A stretch of 64,000 bases of DNA from positions 73,157,264 through 73,221,263 of the forward strand of contig OZ024828.1 of assembly GCA_964016985.1 (NCBI GenBank). Reading direction: 5' to 3'. The stretch is from Anodontia alba. Its lineage: Eukaryota > Mollusca > Bivalvia > Lucinida > Lucinidae. Of the stretch, positions 21,952 to 32,156 are shown piece by piece. The notes below the pieces were generated by a model. That model worked only from the letters and a program-made list of their open reading frames with translations. It was not told the DNA's origin and did not search any database. Position 1 is the stretch's first letter. Each line of letters opens with the position of its first letter. Made by a program: the position numbers and the translations under genes.

Positions 21952-22480
21952 TGGCCTCGGTGGCTCAGTTGGATGCGCCGTCCGACTCATTACGAAAACA
22001 TGCCTATTCAAATATACTGAAAATTTTACCACCAAAAAATGAAAAATTTTCAGATAAAAAATTCTGATATTTTCATATTTCTGCTCAAACCGAGGCGGTT
22101 CTAACGAGTACCCACAAGCTATGTTTTTGAGCAGAAATGAGAAAAATAGTACATACATGTACCCCTGTAAACCCCAGTTTTACTATATAAAAGTGGGGTT
22201 TAAGGGGGTAAAAATTAAATAGGCGTGTTTTCGTGATGTGGAGACCAGGAGGTCGCGGGTTCTTTCGTGGAGACTGATCATGAAATATTTTCTACAGTCA
22301 TTCTCTCCCTACCGCTGATTCAAGTAGGGCAGTTGTCAGTTTCTGGCGAAAGAATGTGCACAATACTGGTTAACCGCTTAGAGGACTAAGCCTGCCCAGT
22401 AAACGTGTGGTTAGGTAAACTGACCGCGCTCGACATGATCCCATTGGGTTGACTGAGCCGTAAAACCTCAACACAAAGAA
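21952..22480 (+). mobile_element. tRNA-derived SINE split by a MITE
   Basis: Starts TGGCCTCGGTGGCTCAGTTG, which carries an A-box-like TGGCTCAGTTGG (21961-21972), then GCGCCGTCCGACT. It is interrupted by MITE 21988-22238 and resumes TGGAGACCAGGAGGTCGCGG, TGAAATATTTTCTACAGTCA, TTTCTGGCGAAAGAATGTGC and GACTGAGCCGTAAAACCTCA. The B box is damaged (GGGTTCTTTC). The full-length order of parts makes this the reference copy for the family in this window. Confidence 0.82.
21988..22238 (-). mobile_element. MITE family A, copy 4 (nested in SINE)
   Basis: CATTACGAAAACATGCCTAT ... AGGCGTGTTTTCGTGATG. Lies exactly between the A-box part and the rest of a SINE, so it inserted after the SINE. One arm of the inner hairpin is deleted (the sequence passes from CTGCTCAAA straight to CCGAGGCGG). 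Confidence 0.9.
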
Positions 22481-23129
22481 ACATTTCTGTCGATAAGGGT
22501 CTACACCTTTTGCAGTTTCGCCACAACATTATAAGAACATTACCGGGTAGCCAACCCGACTTGTTCCCATTTCAGGATAGGTTTGGTATGGAATCACGGT
22601 AGTCTGATCGAAGTCTGCACTGTTTGTATAGGCACATTTTGTAGAGCTCAGCCTAAATATGCATCAATAGATTAAAACATAATGCAAACAGGTCAGACCG
22701 GATCACATTGCACAGTCACAAAGTCAGATTTCTATACGCGTCAATGTCCTTTTTTTCTTTCATGTCTCCGAAGTGATCTTTAATTTCTAAAAAGGCATCA
22801 AAGAATTTACGGTTCATCATTCTATTAACAATATTGAAAAAGACAATTTTGAAATTTGTATAACTTTTGCTATAATACAAGAGTCAAGAGTTGTTGAAAT
22901 CAATTCAATAGCCTTTTCTAAATCTATAAACTACTAATGTCCCTGAGATATTAATTACAGTTACTGTAGTGATCTGGGTTATGTTAAACTGTGTCTTCTG
23001 GTTAACGATGATCAGAAACAGTCCAGATCAACTTGCGCATTAGAGCTGTCAGATCTGGGCCTACGTTGGCCGCAAACTGAACCATTAGATGCTATAAGAT
23101 AATATCTCGCCGATGCGCAAGCTAATCTG

Positions 23130-23369
23130 GCCTCGCGGTTATAAAACTTTTTCATGCTTAACTCAGCTGAGCATGAAATTTGTCCTACTAAAAATCTCAA
23201 TTACTAAAAGTTGCTAACTCTTTCTTGCTAAACATAGCTGAGCATGAAAAATATTCTGCAAATAAATATGAAAATGCCAACTATTGTTGGCATTTTCATA
23301 TTCATTAGCAGAGAAAATTTCATACTCAGCTGAGTTGAGCATGTAAAAAAGTTTTATAACCTCAGGGCC
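23130..23369. mobile_element. MITE family F, copy 2
   Basis: Outer ends CCTCGCGGTTATAAAACTTT and AAGTTTTATAACCTCAGGG. Inner arms pair ATGAAAATGCCAAC with GTTGGCATTTTCAT. Almost a complete palindrome. Confidence 0.75.
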
Positions 23370-24224
23370 TGCACCACAGCTGTTTTGTGTCTGATCCTCA
23401 GACCTTTTTAAACATAAGCCCTTCGTACGTTTGAGCATAAGGTCACACGTTTTCAACTCTCAAATGGCTGCATGGTATTGTGTTAACACATATGTACGAA
23501 AAGTACCCAGTGTGCACATGACGTTTATAGAACGTTACATGAACGTAGACACGACGTTGTTTCAACGTTATGGGCCCGACGGGTATACTTTCTAAGTCAT
23601 CGTTCTGGATAAAGCACTATTTCAACCATAATATATTTATATTTTTTTTCTTATTTCTACGAAACAAATGCCGTGGCTACTGGCGGAGGCGCTTCAAATG
23701 AGTTTTCATTGAGAAATAAGACAAATATTTAACTTGATACCTTCATTTCTAGAGCTCTCTAAGACAAGGCATTTCCACCATATAATAAGGGCAATGCGGA
23801 AGAATTTGGTTATTTGGTTATTAAACGCATTATGACTGTAAAGTGTCGGGTGATTTGCATCTCCGCAAGAAAGTGTTAACTTGCTTAATTTGGTCCAACG
23901 GTTAAACTAAAAGAATAGGTGAAACTTTTAGAAATGTCTTATAAATCACCTTGCTTCGATTTATTGCGAAAGGAATATTTTTGTCTTTCATCTTATCAAG
24001 ATGTTCCCCAGACACTTTGGAAATACAGAGCAAATAAAAAACAGAAATTAGAATACTCGGTGTTACTAACTCCACCCATAAGGAATGCTGAAAATTAAAA
24101 TATCCACTACGCCCTTCTCCCCTCCCCCACACCTGCATCCAATTCTCCGGTCCACCAACCAAAATTAACTGCCCTTTCACGAGTGATGCACGAGCCCATA
24201 AATCCCTAAGGTTGAAAACAAAAC

Positions 24225-24375
24225 TTTAAAGGGAATTGATACACTTTCAAGGGAGACAAATCTGTTAAGCCTTTTCACCCTCTGTAAAAGGGTCTACTTT
24301 AAAAGGAAAAAATATAATCCCCCATGGGAGCAATTTCTTTCCTTTAAGAGTAGATCCCTTTTCAGAAACAAAGTA
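24225..24375. mobile_element. MITE, GGGAGACAAATCTGT family (copy 2)
   Basis: AGGGAGACAAATCTGTTAAG, AAAGGGTCTACTTTAAAAGG, CCCATGGGAGCAATTTCTTT and AAGAGTAGATCCCTTTTCAG form an inverted pair around the centre. Confidence 0.6.
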
Positions 24376-24399
24376 AAATCAGAAAAACAGCAGACCCTA

Positions 24400-26090
24400 T
24401 TTTACTGAGTCAATATACTAACAACAATGCAAAATGCAACAGCCCTCACGCCTCGATATTTTTGAGCAAAGATCTATTTCCTTATATATAATCCCTTTCA
24501 CGTCTGAGTTTCTGAGGTGGACTTCCATTCTTGAATTTAGTTTTTATCCACTGATGTAAATAGGGGTTTCAGTCTAAACTCAAAAACAGGATGGCACACG
24601 GTATTAACGGTGGCATTACGAGCCACCTGTGTGCACAGGTAGTGGTTTGGGTCTGCCAGGCTATAAGCGCGACAAATAGTTCAAACTTTAATAATACCAG
24701 TACAGGGCGACGTTTTACGGCCTCCATTTAAGCACTGAACGACGGCTACTGAATGTATATATGAGGACTAAATATATTAAGAAACTTAATACAGGACTTT
24801 GGAACTGAAAATCGATGCAAATGGCGGACAGAATAAACTTTAGAAGGACACCTAAAAGCTTCCCTTGACGGCTTCAGTATACCATCCGATTCTTTGGAAA
24901 GAGCTACCCAAGAACATATAACTTGGTCTTAAGAGAGAGGGTGCGTTTGCAGTAATGAGAGAAGCCAAAAAACAAAGCTACAGTATTACAAGTATTAGCT
25001 TGCACAAAAAGTTTTGTCAGTGCTTAGCACAAAATAAATATTAAAGATGATTTTAATACGGACTACTCTTGGGTTCTTAACATGCAAATCTTGGCAAAAT
25101 CGACTAAATTACATAATGCAAAAGGTGAATTCGAAAGGTCTAAATGAAATCTCGTCCCTTTGGCCTCTCATTAAAAAATAACTACAGCTAATTTCACTTC
25201 GCAGTTTAGGCTTAGTCATCAAAACTAAAATAAGTAGATAAGAATACCACTCTGTCCCGGGAATGATCTGAATTGCGTTTTAAAAGTGAAATTGTCAAAA
25301 TCAATGTATATCCCATAACACTTGATAAAGTGCTACAATGGTATCTTTGAGAATATCTGCTGATAAAAGTAGTGTACCGAAACAGTGCATATGAATGGAG
25401 AACATCTTCTGTATATGTAGGTTTGCCAATAAATATTATTCTATTCTAGTCAGTGCTCCAGCTAGTTCCGGGTTTTAGTTGGACCAAAACCATAAGGTCA
25501 ATGGAGCATTGTGGATCCAATATGGATCACTTCCGTGTCTCTCCTCAACCTTATATAGTCCACGCACATGGGAGCAGACAATCATCAGTTCAGCTATCAT
25601 CTTCAGATTTGTATCAGACCTCAGATCAAACATTTGACTCTTCAGTTATCAAAGGACCAATAACAGAAAAAACATACCAAAAGGGTGGGAGCGCCATGGT
25701 CGGACATGACCGACGATCCAAAAAGAGCAAATATATTGTCAGTTGGGGCGTATCAAGTGCAGATCTGTGTTAACTACTCGTCCTTTGCTGCAGCATGTTT
25801 AATGCTTACTTCAAAACACTAAATATTTATAAAAAATTATCATACAACTGGTCAATGAAATTGAATGTCTTCTCATAGACCAAGATAAGCGGGGACACAC
25901 ACATATTATCTTATTTCTTGCTTCGGCGAGGCGCTTCCAGTGAGTATCACAACATAAGTTTTCGCGGAGAAATAAGAAGAAACAAAGCTAACTTTTCGGT
26001 TGAAAAAAAAGCGCCTTATCTTGAGCTATGTCTTACATGTATATATGCAATTATCTCCCATGTGCTGTTGTTGGATAGAATACTGAAACC
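24400..26090. other. Unrecognised stretch with one 106-codon plus-strand frame
   Basis: No clear repeat. The frame 25453-25773 (+) begins MLQLVPGFSWTKTIRSMEHC and ends VSWGVSSADLC. Its composition (Ser, Gln, His, moderate Lys) is less biased than the other chance frames, but I recognise no domain, splice pattern or homologue. Confidence 0.3.
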
Positions 26091-26100
26091 GATAGCGTAC

Positions 26101-26194
26101 CTCTATATAGTACAGCCAAATAGATGGCAGCTGAAAGACACACAGATACAGTTACTGTTATGTATACCAGTCCATTGCGATGCTTTTTTTCCAT
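26101..26194 (-). CDS. First-exon-like segment: cytoplasmic stub + membrane helix (copy 1)
   Basis: Encodes MEKKHRNGLVYITVTVSV then CLSAAIYLAVLYR and one further base at a donor (AGAG|GTACGC); 94 nt, phase 1. A basic stub followed by about 20 hydrophobic residues suggests a type II signal anchor. It is clearly homologous to the segment at 28.6 kb, with the same length and splice phase, and would fit the threonine-rich exon at 18.7 kb. Either an alternative first exon of the lectin gene or the remnant of a duplicated gene. Confidence 0.5.
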
Positions 26195-26524
26195 GGCTGT
26201 TTTGCTGAATTCCTGTCAGGATTATTGTTTCTTGTTGTTGTTAATTTTGTTGTTATCGTTGCTGTCGTCGCCGTTATTGTTGATGTTTAGATTAGTATCT
26301 TCTATATTCCTGTGACATGATCTGTCGGTCTCGTGTACACATCAAATATATTAATTTCACACGCAGGTACTCTAATGGTGTTTCTTACACCTGTCTACTT
26401 AGCCAACCAAAATGAAAAGGAATCCAAATGTTCATTACTTTCTATAACCATTTTAATTTCCTTGCTGTTTATAGAACATTATAGATATTTTTGACAAGCA
26501 GGCATATAGGCAAATGTCAACTGA

Positions 26525-26765
26525 TCCGGGGCACAACATTTCCTATAAAATAGCAAGTACACCCGGCGAAGGCACAGATCAGCCTACGAATCGGCGCGCG
26601 TTGTCTGATCAGTTTTCGCAGGGCACTCTGTGGGTAGTCAAGGACCCAAAGTCTCTTCAGGCGGACAGCGAAGACTGATCAGACTGCACGAATGCGCAGG
26701 CTGAATTGAGTCTTCGTTGGGTGCCATGCCATATTGTAGGAAATGCTGTGCCCCGTCTCATATAT
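26525..26765. mobile_element. Family D palindromic MITE
   Basis: Ends GATCCGGGGCACAACATTTC and AAATGCTGTGCCCCGTCTC are inverted. Two inner GATCAG hairpins carry GCGAAGGCACAGATCAGCCT and CGAAGACTGATCAGACTGC. It lies about 430 bp downstream (in the sense of the minus strand, i.e. after the first-exon copy at 26.1 kb it lies upstream). Confidence 0.65.
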
Positions 26766-26854
26766 GTTAGAAGGCCCTTTTTAAGTTATCTAAAATTATT
26801 ATTCCAGCTGATAGAATGTCATGATGTAAATTTCAATACCACTTTCTGGGCTAA

Positions 26855-27010
26855 TTCAGCAAACGACAAATTGGAGATATTTTTCTTATTTTCCCAGAAA
26901 AAAAAAAAGATTCGACATTTCATGCAAATTGTCTCCAAATGTCAAATCTGTTTACTGGAAAAATGAGCAAAATATTTGAAAATATCTGCGTAAAATTTTA
27001 CCCAGAGTAC
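26855..27010. mobile_element. Palindromic MITE, TTTGACATTTCATGCAAATTG family
   Basis: AGCAAACGACAAATTGGAGA, CGACATTTCATGCAAATTGT and the partial inverse CAAATGTCAAATC with AAAATATTTGAAAATATCTG. Confidence 0.6.
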
Positions 27011-27144
27011 TAAGCGTTAAGTTCCACTCTCGAGGAAACTGCATATTCAAAGAAAGCTGTGCATATTCAAATCGACTATTCCAACTGAAGACATAGACCA
27101 AACTCGTAAGACTAGATACACTTGGTAGATTTTTTTGCATCAGT

Positions 27145-27330
27145 TTTACAAGGGAGACAATTTTTGTAAATTTCTATTCGCTTTACCGTACATTAAATCC
27201 GTTCTAGAAAGGGGTTTCCTCTAAAAGGAAAGAATTTGCTCCCAAGGGAGCAAATTCTTTCCTTTTAGAGGAAATCCATTTTTAGAAGAAAGCTTAAAAT
27301 AGTTTGTGCTGAGTTTTCTCCCTTTGAGGT
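27145..27330. mobile_element. MITE, GGGAGACAAT family (copy 3), strong hairpin
   Basis: A long centre palindrome: CCTCTAAAAGGAAAGAATTT..GCTCCC and its inverse GGGAGCAAATTCTTTCCTTT. Outer ends AAGGGAGACAATTTTTG and TTTTCTCCCTTTGAGG. Confidence 0.75.
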
Positions 27331-27879
27331 GTATACGTTCCCCACAAAGTACATTTATAGATTAAACGTTAAACGCAGGTGATGATATAATTTATAGATA
27401 TTGCACAGTTTCGGAAGAAAAATGTGACCGTTTCTCAGTGAGCGACGTTTGCCTTTAACTACTGAAACTTAACAGATATCAGTTGTCATACTTTACATGC
27501 AGCTAGAAGGTCAAGACTATAACTTACAAAATATTTTTTTTTAGTTTATTACAAAGAAAAGGTCAGACAATGTTTTCTTCAGAAAACCAGACTAATGTTT
27601 CAAGTGATCTGAGGACGTTTTGTTTTCCAAGGTTAAAAATGCATAGAGGACGTTTTGCTTTCCAAAAAGGTTTCTACCAGGTCTGCGTTAACCTTGCATC
27701 GTATGCCAAAGCGTTGTAGTTTATTTAACATTTGCTCAAACATAGGCAGTCATTCTACTAATTGCTGTTATAAAATAAACAACGTTCTTTTTATTTTATT
27801 ATTTAGACTCAATAAGCTCTACGAGGTACGGGTACTAATTTAAAAAATTCAAGGTGGATTGAATATTAACACTTACAGT

Positions 27880-28060
27880 GCTGTGGGCAAATTCAACAGA
27901 CAAATTGATGGTACTTTTCTTCCTTTTCCAAGAAAATATGATTTGACATTTCATGAAAAATGGAGAAAAATTGCATGAAATGTCAAATCCTATTTTCTGG
28001 GAAAATAAGAAAAATATTTCAAAATGTCGTCTGCTGATTTTGTTACCCAGCATGCTTTGC
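27880..28060. mobile_element. Palindromic MITE, TTTGACATTTCATG family
   Basis: GGGCAAATTCAACAGACAAA, ATGATTTGACATTTCATG and the inverse CATGAAATGTCAAATCCTAT, closing with AAAATGTCGTCTGCTGATTT. Confidence 0.75.
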
Positions 28061-28224
28061 GTTAAACCATCTTCAAATGGTGCATTTAAGCACGAACGAG
28101 GTGCGTCTCATCAACGACTAACCACTATATGGAGTACCTAAATCGTAATGTAATGTAGAATGAGCTCCGATTTTAATAAGATAAGAACAAAGAAACGTAA
28201 ATAAAATATTCCGCAACGCGAGAA

Positions 28225-28440
28225 AACGTACAATATGATATGTGCGCCCAACGAAACCTCAAATCAGTCTGCGCATCCGCGCAGTCTGCTCAGAGTCTTC
28301 GTTGTCAGCATGAAGAAACTTTGGATTCTTGGCTATCCAAAATGCGCCCAGTGAAGATTCTGATTAGACTGCGCGAATGCGCAGGCTGATCTGAATCTTC
28401 TCTGGGCGCACATATCCGAAGGTACGTTTTCTGACGACCC
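28225..28440. mobile_element. Family D palindromic MITE
   Basis: Two hairpins: CAGTCTGCGCATCCGCGCAG..GTCTTCGTTG and AGTGAAGATTCTGATTAGAC..CAGGCTGATCTGAATCTTC. Outer ends ATATGTGCGCCCA/TGGGCGCACATAT are exact inverses. Confidence 0.75.
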
Positions 28441-28601
28441 GGTCGAGCTGCCGTATCGTTCATAAAGTTCAATCAGCATATCCTCGTTTCGATATATAGA
28501 ACATTATATGGGCGAAATGCACAGTCCTGATCAGGACTGTACATTTCGCATATGTTATACATGTACAGTACCTGTTTTACTTGTCAAGTCCCAGCTATAA
28601 C

Positions 28602-28695
28602 CTCTGTATAGTAAAGTCAAATAGATGGCAGTTGACAGGATCAGAGAGACAGTCACTCCTATACACATCAGCCCGTTGCGATGCTTTATTTCCAT
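28602..28695 (-). CDS. First-exon-like segment: cytoplasmic stub + membrane helix (copy 2)
   Basis: Encodes MEIKHRNGLMCIGVTVSL then ILSTAIYLTLLYR plus one base; 94 nt, phase 1, homologous to the segment at 26.1 kb. The donor at the matching place is GTTATA, weaker than its sister. A second in-frame donor (CAG|GTACTG) 33 nt further on would add GYSWDLTSKT and keep phase 1. The frame is also open upstream to a Met at 28824. Substitutions are mostly conservative within the helix, which argues for past selection. Confidence 0.5.
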
Positions 28696-28954
28696 GGTAA
28701 CGACGTCGGTTCCAAGATCTATTTTATAATTTGTATTGTTGTAGTTACCGTTGTTTATATCAGAATACAAATATTCTGTCAGTCGTCTGATGAGGTCATA
28801 TGTACATATCAACCACAGTCGCATGAAAATGCTGTTTTATATGTATCTTATCAACACTGATTGTAAATGAATGTTTTTTTATGTTAAACGTGTCGGTCAC
28901 AATCCACTTTTTAGTAGAACTAAACGTAACATAGACTGTAAGAGGCCACCTACC

Positions 28955-29970
28955 CGTCGTAAGGTAAAAACAATTCCATTTTACTGTAGCACTAGAAATA
29001 GAACGCAGAAATTGTCTAGTTACAAGTCGTACGATTAAACCAATTCCGTTTTACAGTATCACTAATAATAGAACGCAGAAAATGTCCAGTTACAAGTCGT
29101 ACGATTAAAACTATTCTGTTTTACAGTAGCACTAGAAATAGAAAGCAGAAAATGTCCAGTTACCAGTCGTACGATTAAAACAATTCCGTTTTACAGTAGC
29201 GCTAGAAATAGAATGCAGAAAATGTCCAGTTACCAGTCGTATGATTAAAACAATTCCGTTTTCCAGTAGCACTAGAAATAGTATGCAGAAAATGTCCAGT
29301 TACCAGTCGTACGATTAAAACAATTCCGTTTTACAGGAGCACTAGAAATAGAATGCAGAAAATGTCCAGTTACCAGTCGTACGATTAAAACAATTCCGTT
29401 TTATAGAAGCACTAGGAATATAACGACAGGTCCAGTTACCAGTTGCACGATTAAAACGATTCCGTTTCACAGTAGCATTAAGAATATAGAATGCAGAACA
29501 AGTCCAGTTACCAGTTGTACGATTAAAACAATTTCGTTTACAGAGGCACTAGGAATATAACGGCGAACAAGTCCAGTTACCAGTCGCACGATTTATACAA
29601 TTCCGTTTTACAGAAGCACTGAGCATTGAACGCAGAACAAGTCTTTTCTGGCGAAAGAATGTGCACAATACTAGTTAACCGCTTAGAGGATTAAGCCTGC
29701 CCAGTAAACGTGTGGCTTGGTAAATTGACCGCGCTCGACATGACCCCATTGGGTTGACTGGGCCGTAAAACCTCAACACAAACAAAAAATAAAAAGAACA
29801 AGTCTAGTTACCAGTCGTACGATTAAAACAATTCCGTTTTACAGTTACACTGGGAATAGAACGCATAACTAGTCCAGTTACCAGTCGTACGATTAAAGCA
29901 ATTCCGTTTTACAGTAGCACTGGGAATGGAATGCAGAACAAGTCCAGTTAGCAGTAGTACTATTAAAACA
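28955..29970. repeat. Minisatellite, ~69-bp units
   Basis: About 13 units of the form GTCCAGTTACCAGTCGTACG, ATTAAAACAATTCCGTTTTA, CAGTAGCACTAGAAATAG, AATGCAGAAA. The left units are most alike, the right units more diverged. Interrupted at 29647-29795 by a SINE tail. Confidence 0.92.
29647..29795 (+). mobile_element. SINE tail inside minisatellite
   Basis: CTGGCGAAAGAATGTGCACA, GTTAACCGCTTAGAGGATTA, AGCCTGCCCAGTAAACGTGT and GGGCCGTAAAACCTCAACAC match 22345-22475. Followed by an A-rich stretch. It lies between two AACAAGTC unit edges (29634-29642 and 29798-29806), consistent with a target duplication of about 9 bp or with two unit borders. Confidence 0.8.
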
Positions 29971-30044
29971 ATTTCGTTATAAAATTGTATGTAAAATTAG
30001 AATTACATGAAAGGGGACGGGATACACCTGGTTGGTAGTCCGCC

Positions 30045-30480
30045 CCTCTATAAAAGAGAGACTTTTTTGACTTTCCATTTGCTTTCCAGCATATAAACCC
30101 CTATTGAAAACGTGTCTACGTTATAAGAAAGGATTTGCTCCCCTTAACTCTTTCGGTGCCAAATTTCAGACAACATTTGTCGTCTGCTTTTTTATTATAA
30201 CAAACCATCGCTTGGAAAGACGTTTATATGTAAAGTTGAAAGACTGAATGTCAAACAGCGTAAATCCAGATGAGACGGCTCACTGAGCCGTCTCATCAGG
30301 ATCTTTGCTGTTTGCAAAAGTCTATTATTATCGCCTGTGGCAGTGAAAGATTAAAGACGCCTATTCTAAAAGGAAAGAACTGGCTTCCAAGGGGTGCAAA
30401 TTTCTTACGTTTTAAAGTAAACTCCTTTCAGAAGGGAGAAAAAGTAATTCTGAAAGATTGATCTCCCCTGAAAGTGTATC
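30045..30480. mobile_element. MITE (GGGAGACAA family) containing a second MITE
   Basis: Outer element: GAAAGGATTTGCTCCCC before 30140 and AAAAGGAAAGAACTGG..AGGGGTGCAAATTTCTT after 30355. Between the two halves is the TTAA-flanked element described next. The outer ends are AAAAGAGAGAC and GATCTCCCCTG. Confidence 0.65.
30141..30356 (-). mobile_element. MITE with TTAA-flanked ends (copy 2, nested)
   Basis: The reverse of the element at 2275-2490: CTTAACTCTTTCGGTGCCAA at one end and TGGCAGTGAAAGATTAAAG at the other, with hairpin GATGAGACGGCTCA/TGAGCCGTCTCATC. It sits inside another MITE with TTAA at its left edge and TTAAA at its right. Confidence 0.75.
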
Positions 30481-30537
30481 TATTCTCCGTAAACAAAGAA
30501 TGTAGAACCAAAATAAATTAATAAGATGTATAAAGCA

Positions 30538-30778
30538 AGCCAACGCACGACAAAACCTACTATAAGACCTATATGACTAGCAAAGATTCAGATCAGCCTG
30601 TGTACCCACCCGGTATTGCAATGGTTCTCGTTCATCTCTCTTTGGATAGCCCGGAGGCTGCAGAAGGCACATGCAAACAACCAAGACTCTCATCAGACTG
30701 CGCGGATGTGCAGGCTGATCTGAGTCTTCGCTGCTCGCACAAGTCTTAGTGTAGGTTTTGTCGTGCGCTGGCTCAAGT
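30538..30778. mobile_element. Family D MITE with long inverted ends
   Basis: GCCAACGCACGACAAAACCT at the left pairs with TAGGTTTTGTCGTGCGCTGG at the right; inner hairpins AAGATTCAGATCAGCCTG and CAGGCTGATCTGAGTCTTC. Confidence 0.8.
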
Positions 30779-30899
30779 GTCTTTTTTACTTTTTTTTATA
30801 ATAATATTTGTAGTTTCTGCATTTGGTTTAAAAAATATTTACTTCAAAACTATATTGCATACATTAAACATGTGGAATGCAACGTCAGACACGTACACA

Positions 30900-31110
30900 A
30901 TGTACCTACCGACATGTGGGCCCAGCGAAGATTCAGATCAGACTGCGCATTCGCGCAGTCTGATCAGAATCTTCACTGGGCAAATTTTGGATAGACAAGG
31001 ATGCAAAGTTTCTTCATGCAGGCAAAGAAGATTCTGATCAGACTGCGCAGGCTGGTTTGAGTCTTTGATCGGGGCACATGTCAGTAGGTAGGTTTTCTCA
31101 CGGTGCGGCT
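30900..31110. mobile_element. Family D MITE
   Basis: Left hairpin AGCGAAGATTCAGATCAGAC..CGCGCAGTCTGATCAGAATC; right half AAGATTCTGATCAGACTGCG..GGTTTGAGTCTTTG. Ends TGTACCTACCGACATGTG and CACATGTCAGTAGGTAG are inverted. Confidence 0.8.
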
Positions 31111-31149
31111 CGTAGTATAGGATCTGAAAGATCCCTGATGCTTACCACT

Positions 31150-31320
31150 AGTTAAAATTTTCAGCAGACGACATATGGAAATATATTTTTCCTCGGAAAA
31201 CAGGTTTTGACATTTCATGCAAATTGTCTCTGTTCATGCAAATTGTCTCCAACAGAGACAATTTAAAGGAAATGTCAGATCCTATTTTCTGGGAAAAAAT
31301 AAGAAAATTATAATCAGTTT
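31150..31320. mobile_element. Palindromic MITE, TTTGACATTTCATGCAAATTG family
   Basis: TTTGACATTTCATGCAAATTG followed by a repeat of TTCATGCAAATTGTCTCC, and the inverse AAATGTCAGATCCTATTTTC. Confidence 0.75.
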
Positions 31321-31624
31321 ATAGTCAACTGAATAAGACCAGAGAGTGGTAAAGGTTACCGCTTATATTAATAATTATCTCCTGTGAGCAATGAACATTA
31401 AAAATGTATTTACATGACTGATTGAACATAAATTCTAATATCATCTGAACTATGTGTGTGTGTTTTTTTTAATATATGTGCCGTGCCAAGCGAAAGAGTG
31501 TTTTCGAGCATGCGTCAAATGTGCGGATGCACATCATCCTGCGCATGCGTAAGGTCTCATTCGAGCCTTTGCTCTCCATTGAGATACATTATATATTAGT
31601 CAATGATTCTGGCAGCGAACAGCG

Positions 31625-31700
31625 AAGGCCCTGATCAGACTGCGCACATTCAGACTGCGCATGTGCACAGTCTGATATGGGCCGTTGCTGTCCGCTCATG
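31625..31700. repeat. GATCAG hairpin repeat
   Basis: AGCGAAGGCCCTGATCAGAC and GTCTGATATGGGCCGTTGCT form arms; ATTCAGACTGCGCA is duplicated in the middle. It lies in a larger element bounded by GTGCCGTGCCAAGCGAAA (31480) and ATTTTCTCATGGCGCGGC (31730). Confidence 0.6.
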
Positions 31701-32156
31701 CCCCGAAGGCATATTTTCTCATGGCGCGGCCTATATCATCAATACCATGTGTTTATAAAATACATCTTAATAAAATATCAAAGAATGACTTTATCATTAC
31801 AAGACCATTTATTGGGTCTCTAATCGATGGTCCACCGCTCAATCAATCAGTCAACCGTAAAAATTTCTTTCTTTGCTACACAATTTAATTGCACCATTCC
31901 ATTATTTTACGGTATGCACTCTTTAAACAAACTCAGCAGACGAAAAACGGATATTTTTCATTAATTTTTCCAGAAAATAGGGTTTGACATTTCATCATGG
32001 TGGATAATCTCGTGGTGACGATAATAAGGCTCAAGCATTATTATAACGGCGTTTCCCTGAAACAATTGTTTGTATCTAACGTATTATAACGGACATATTT
32101 GCATACGCTAAATGCATATACAAAATCTAAAAGTTTTATACTAGTCTATTGTGTTG

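Noticed and set aside
23902..24180. 92-codon minus frame (MKGQLILVGGPENWMQVWG...)
   Set aside because: No domain, no splice context, and no similarity to the lectin exons.
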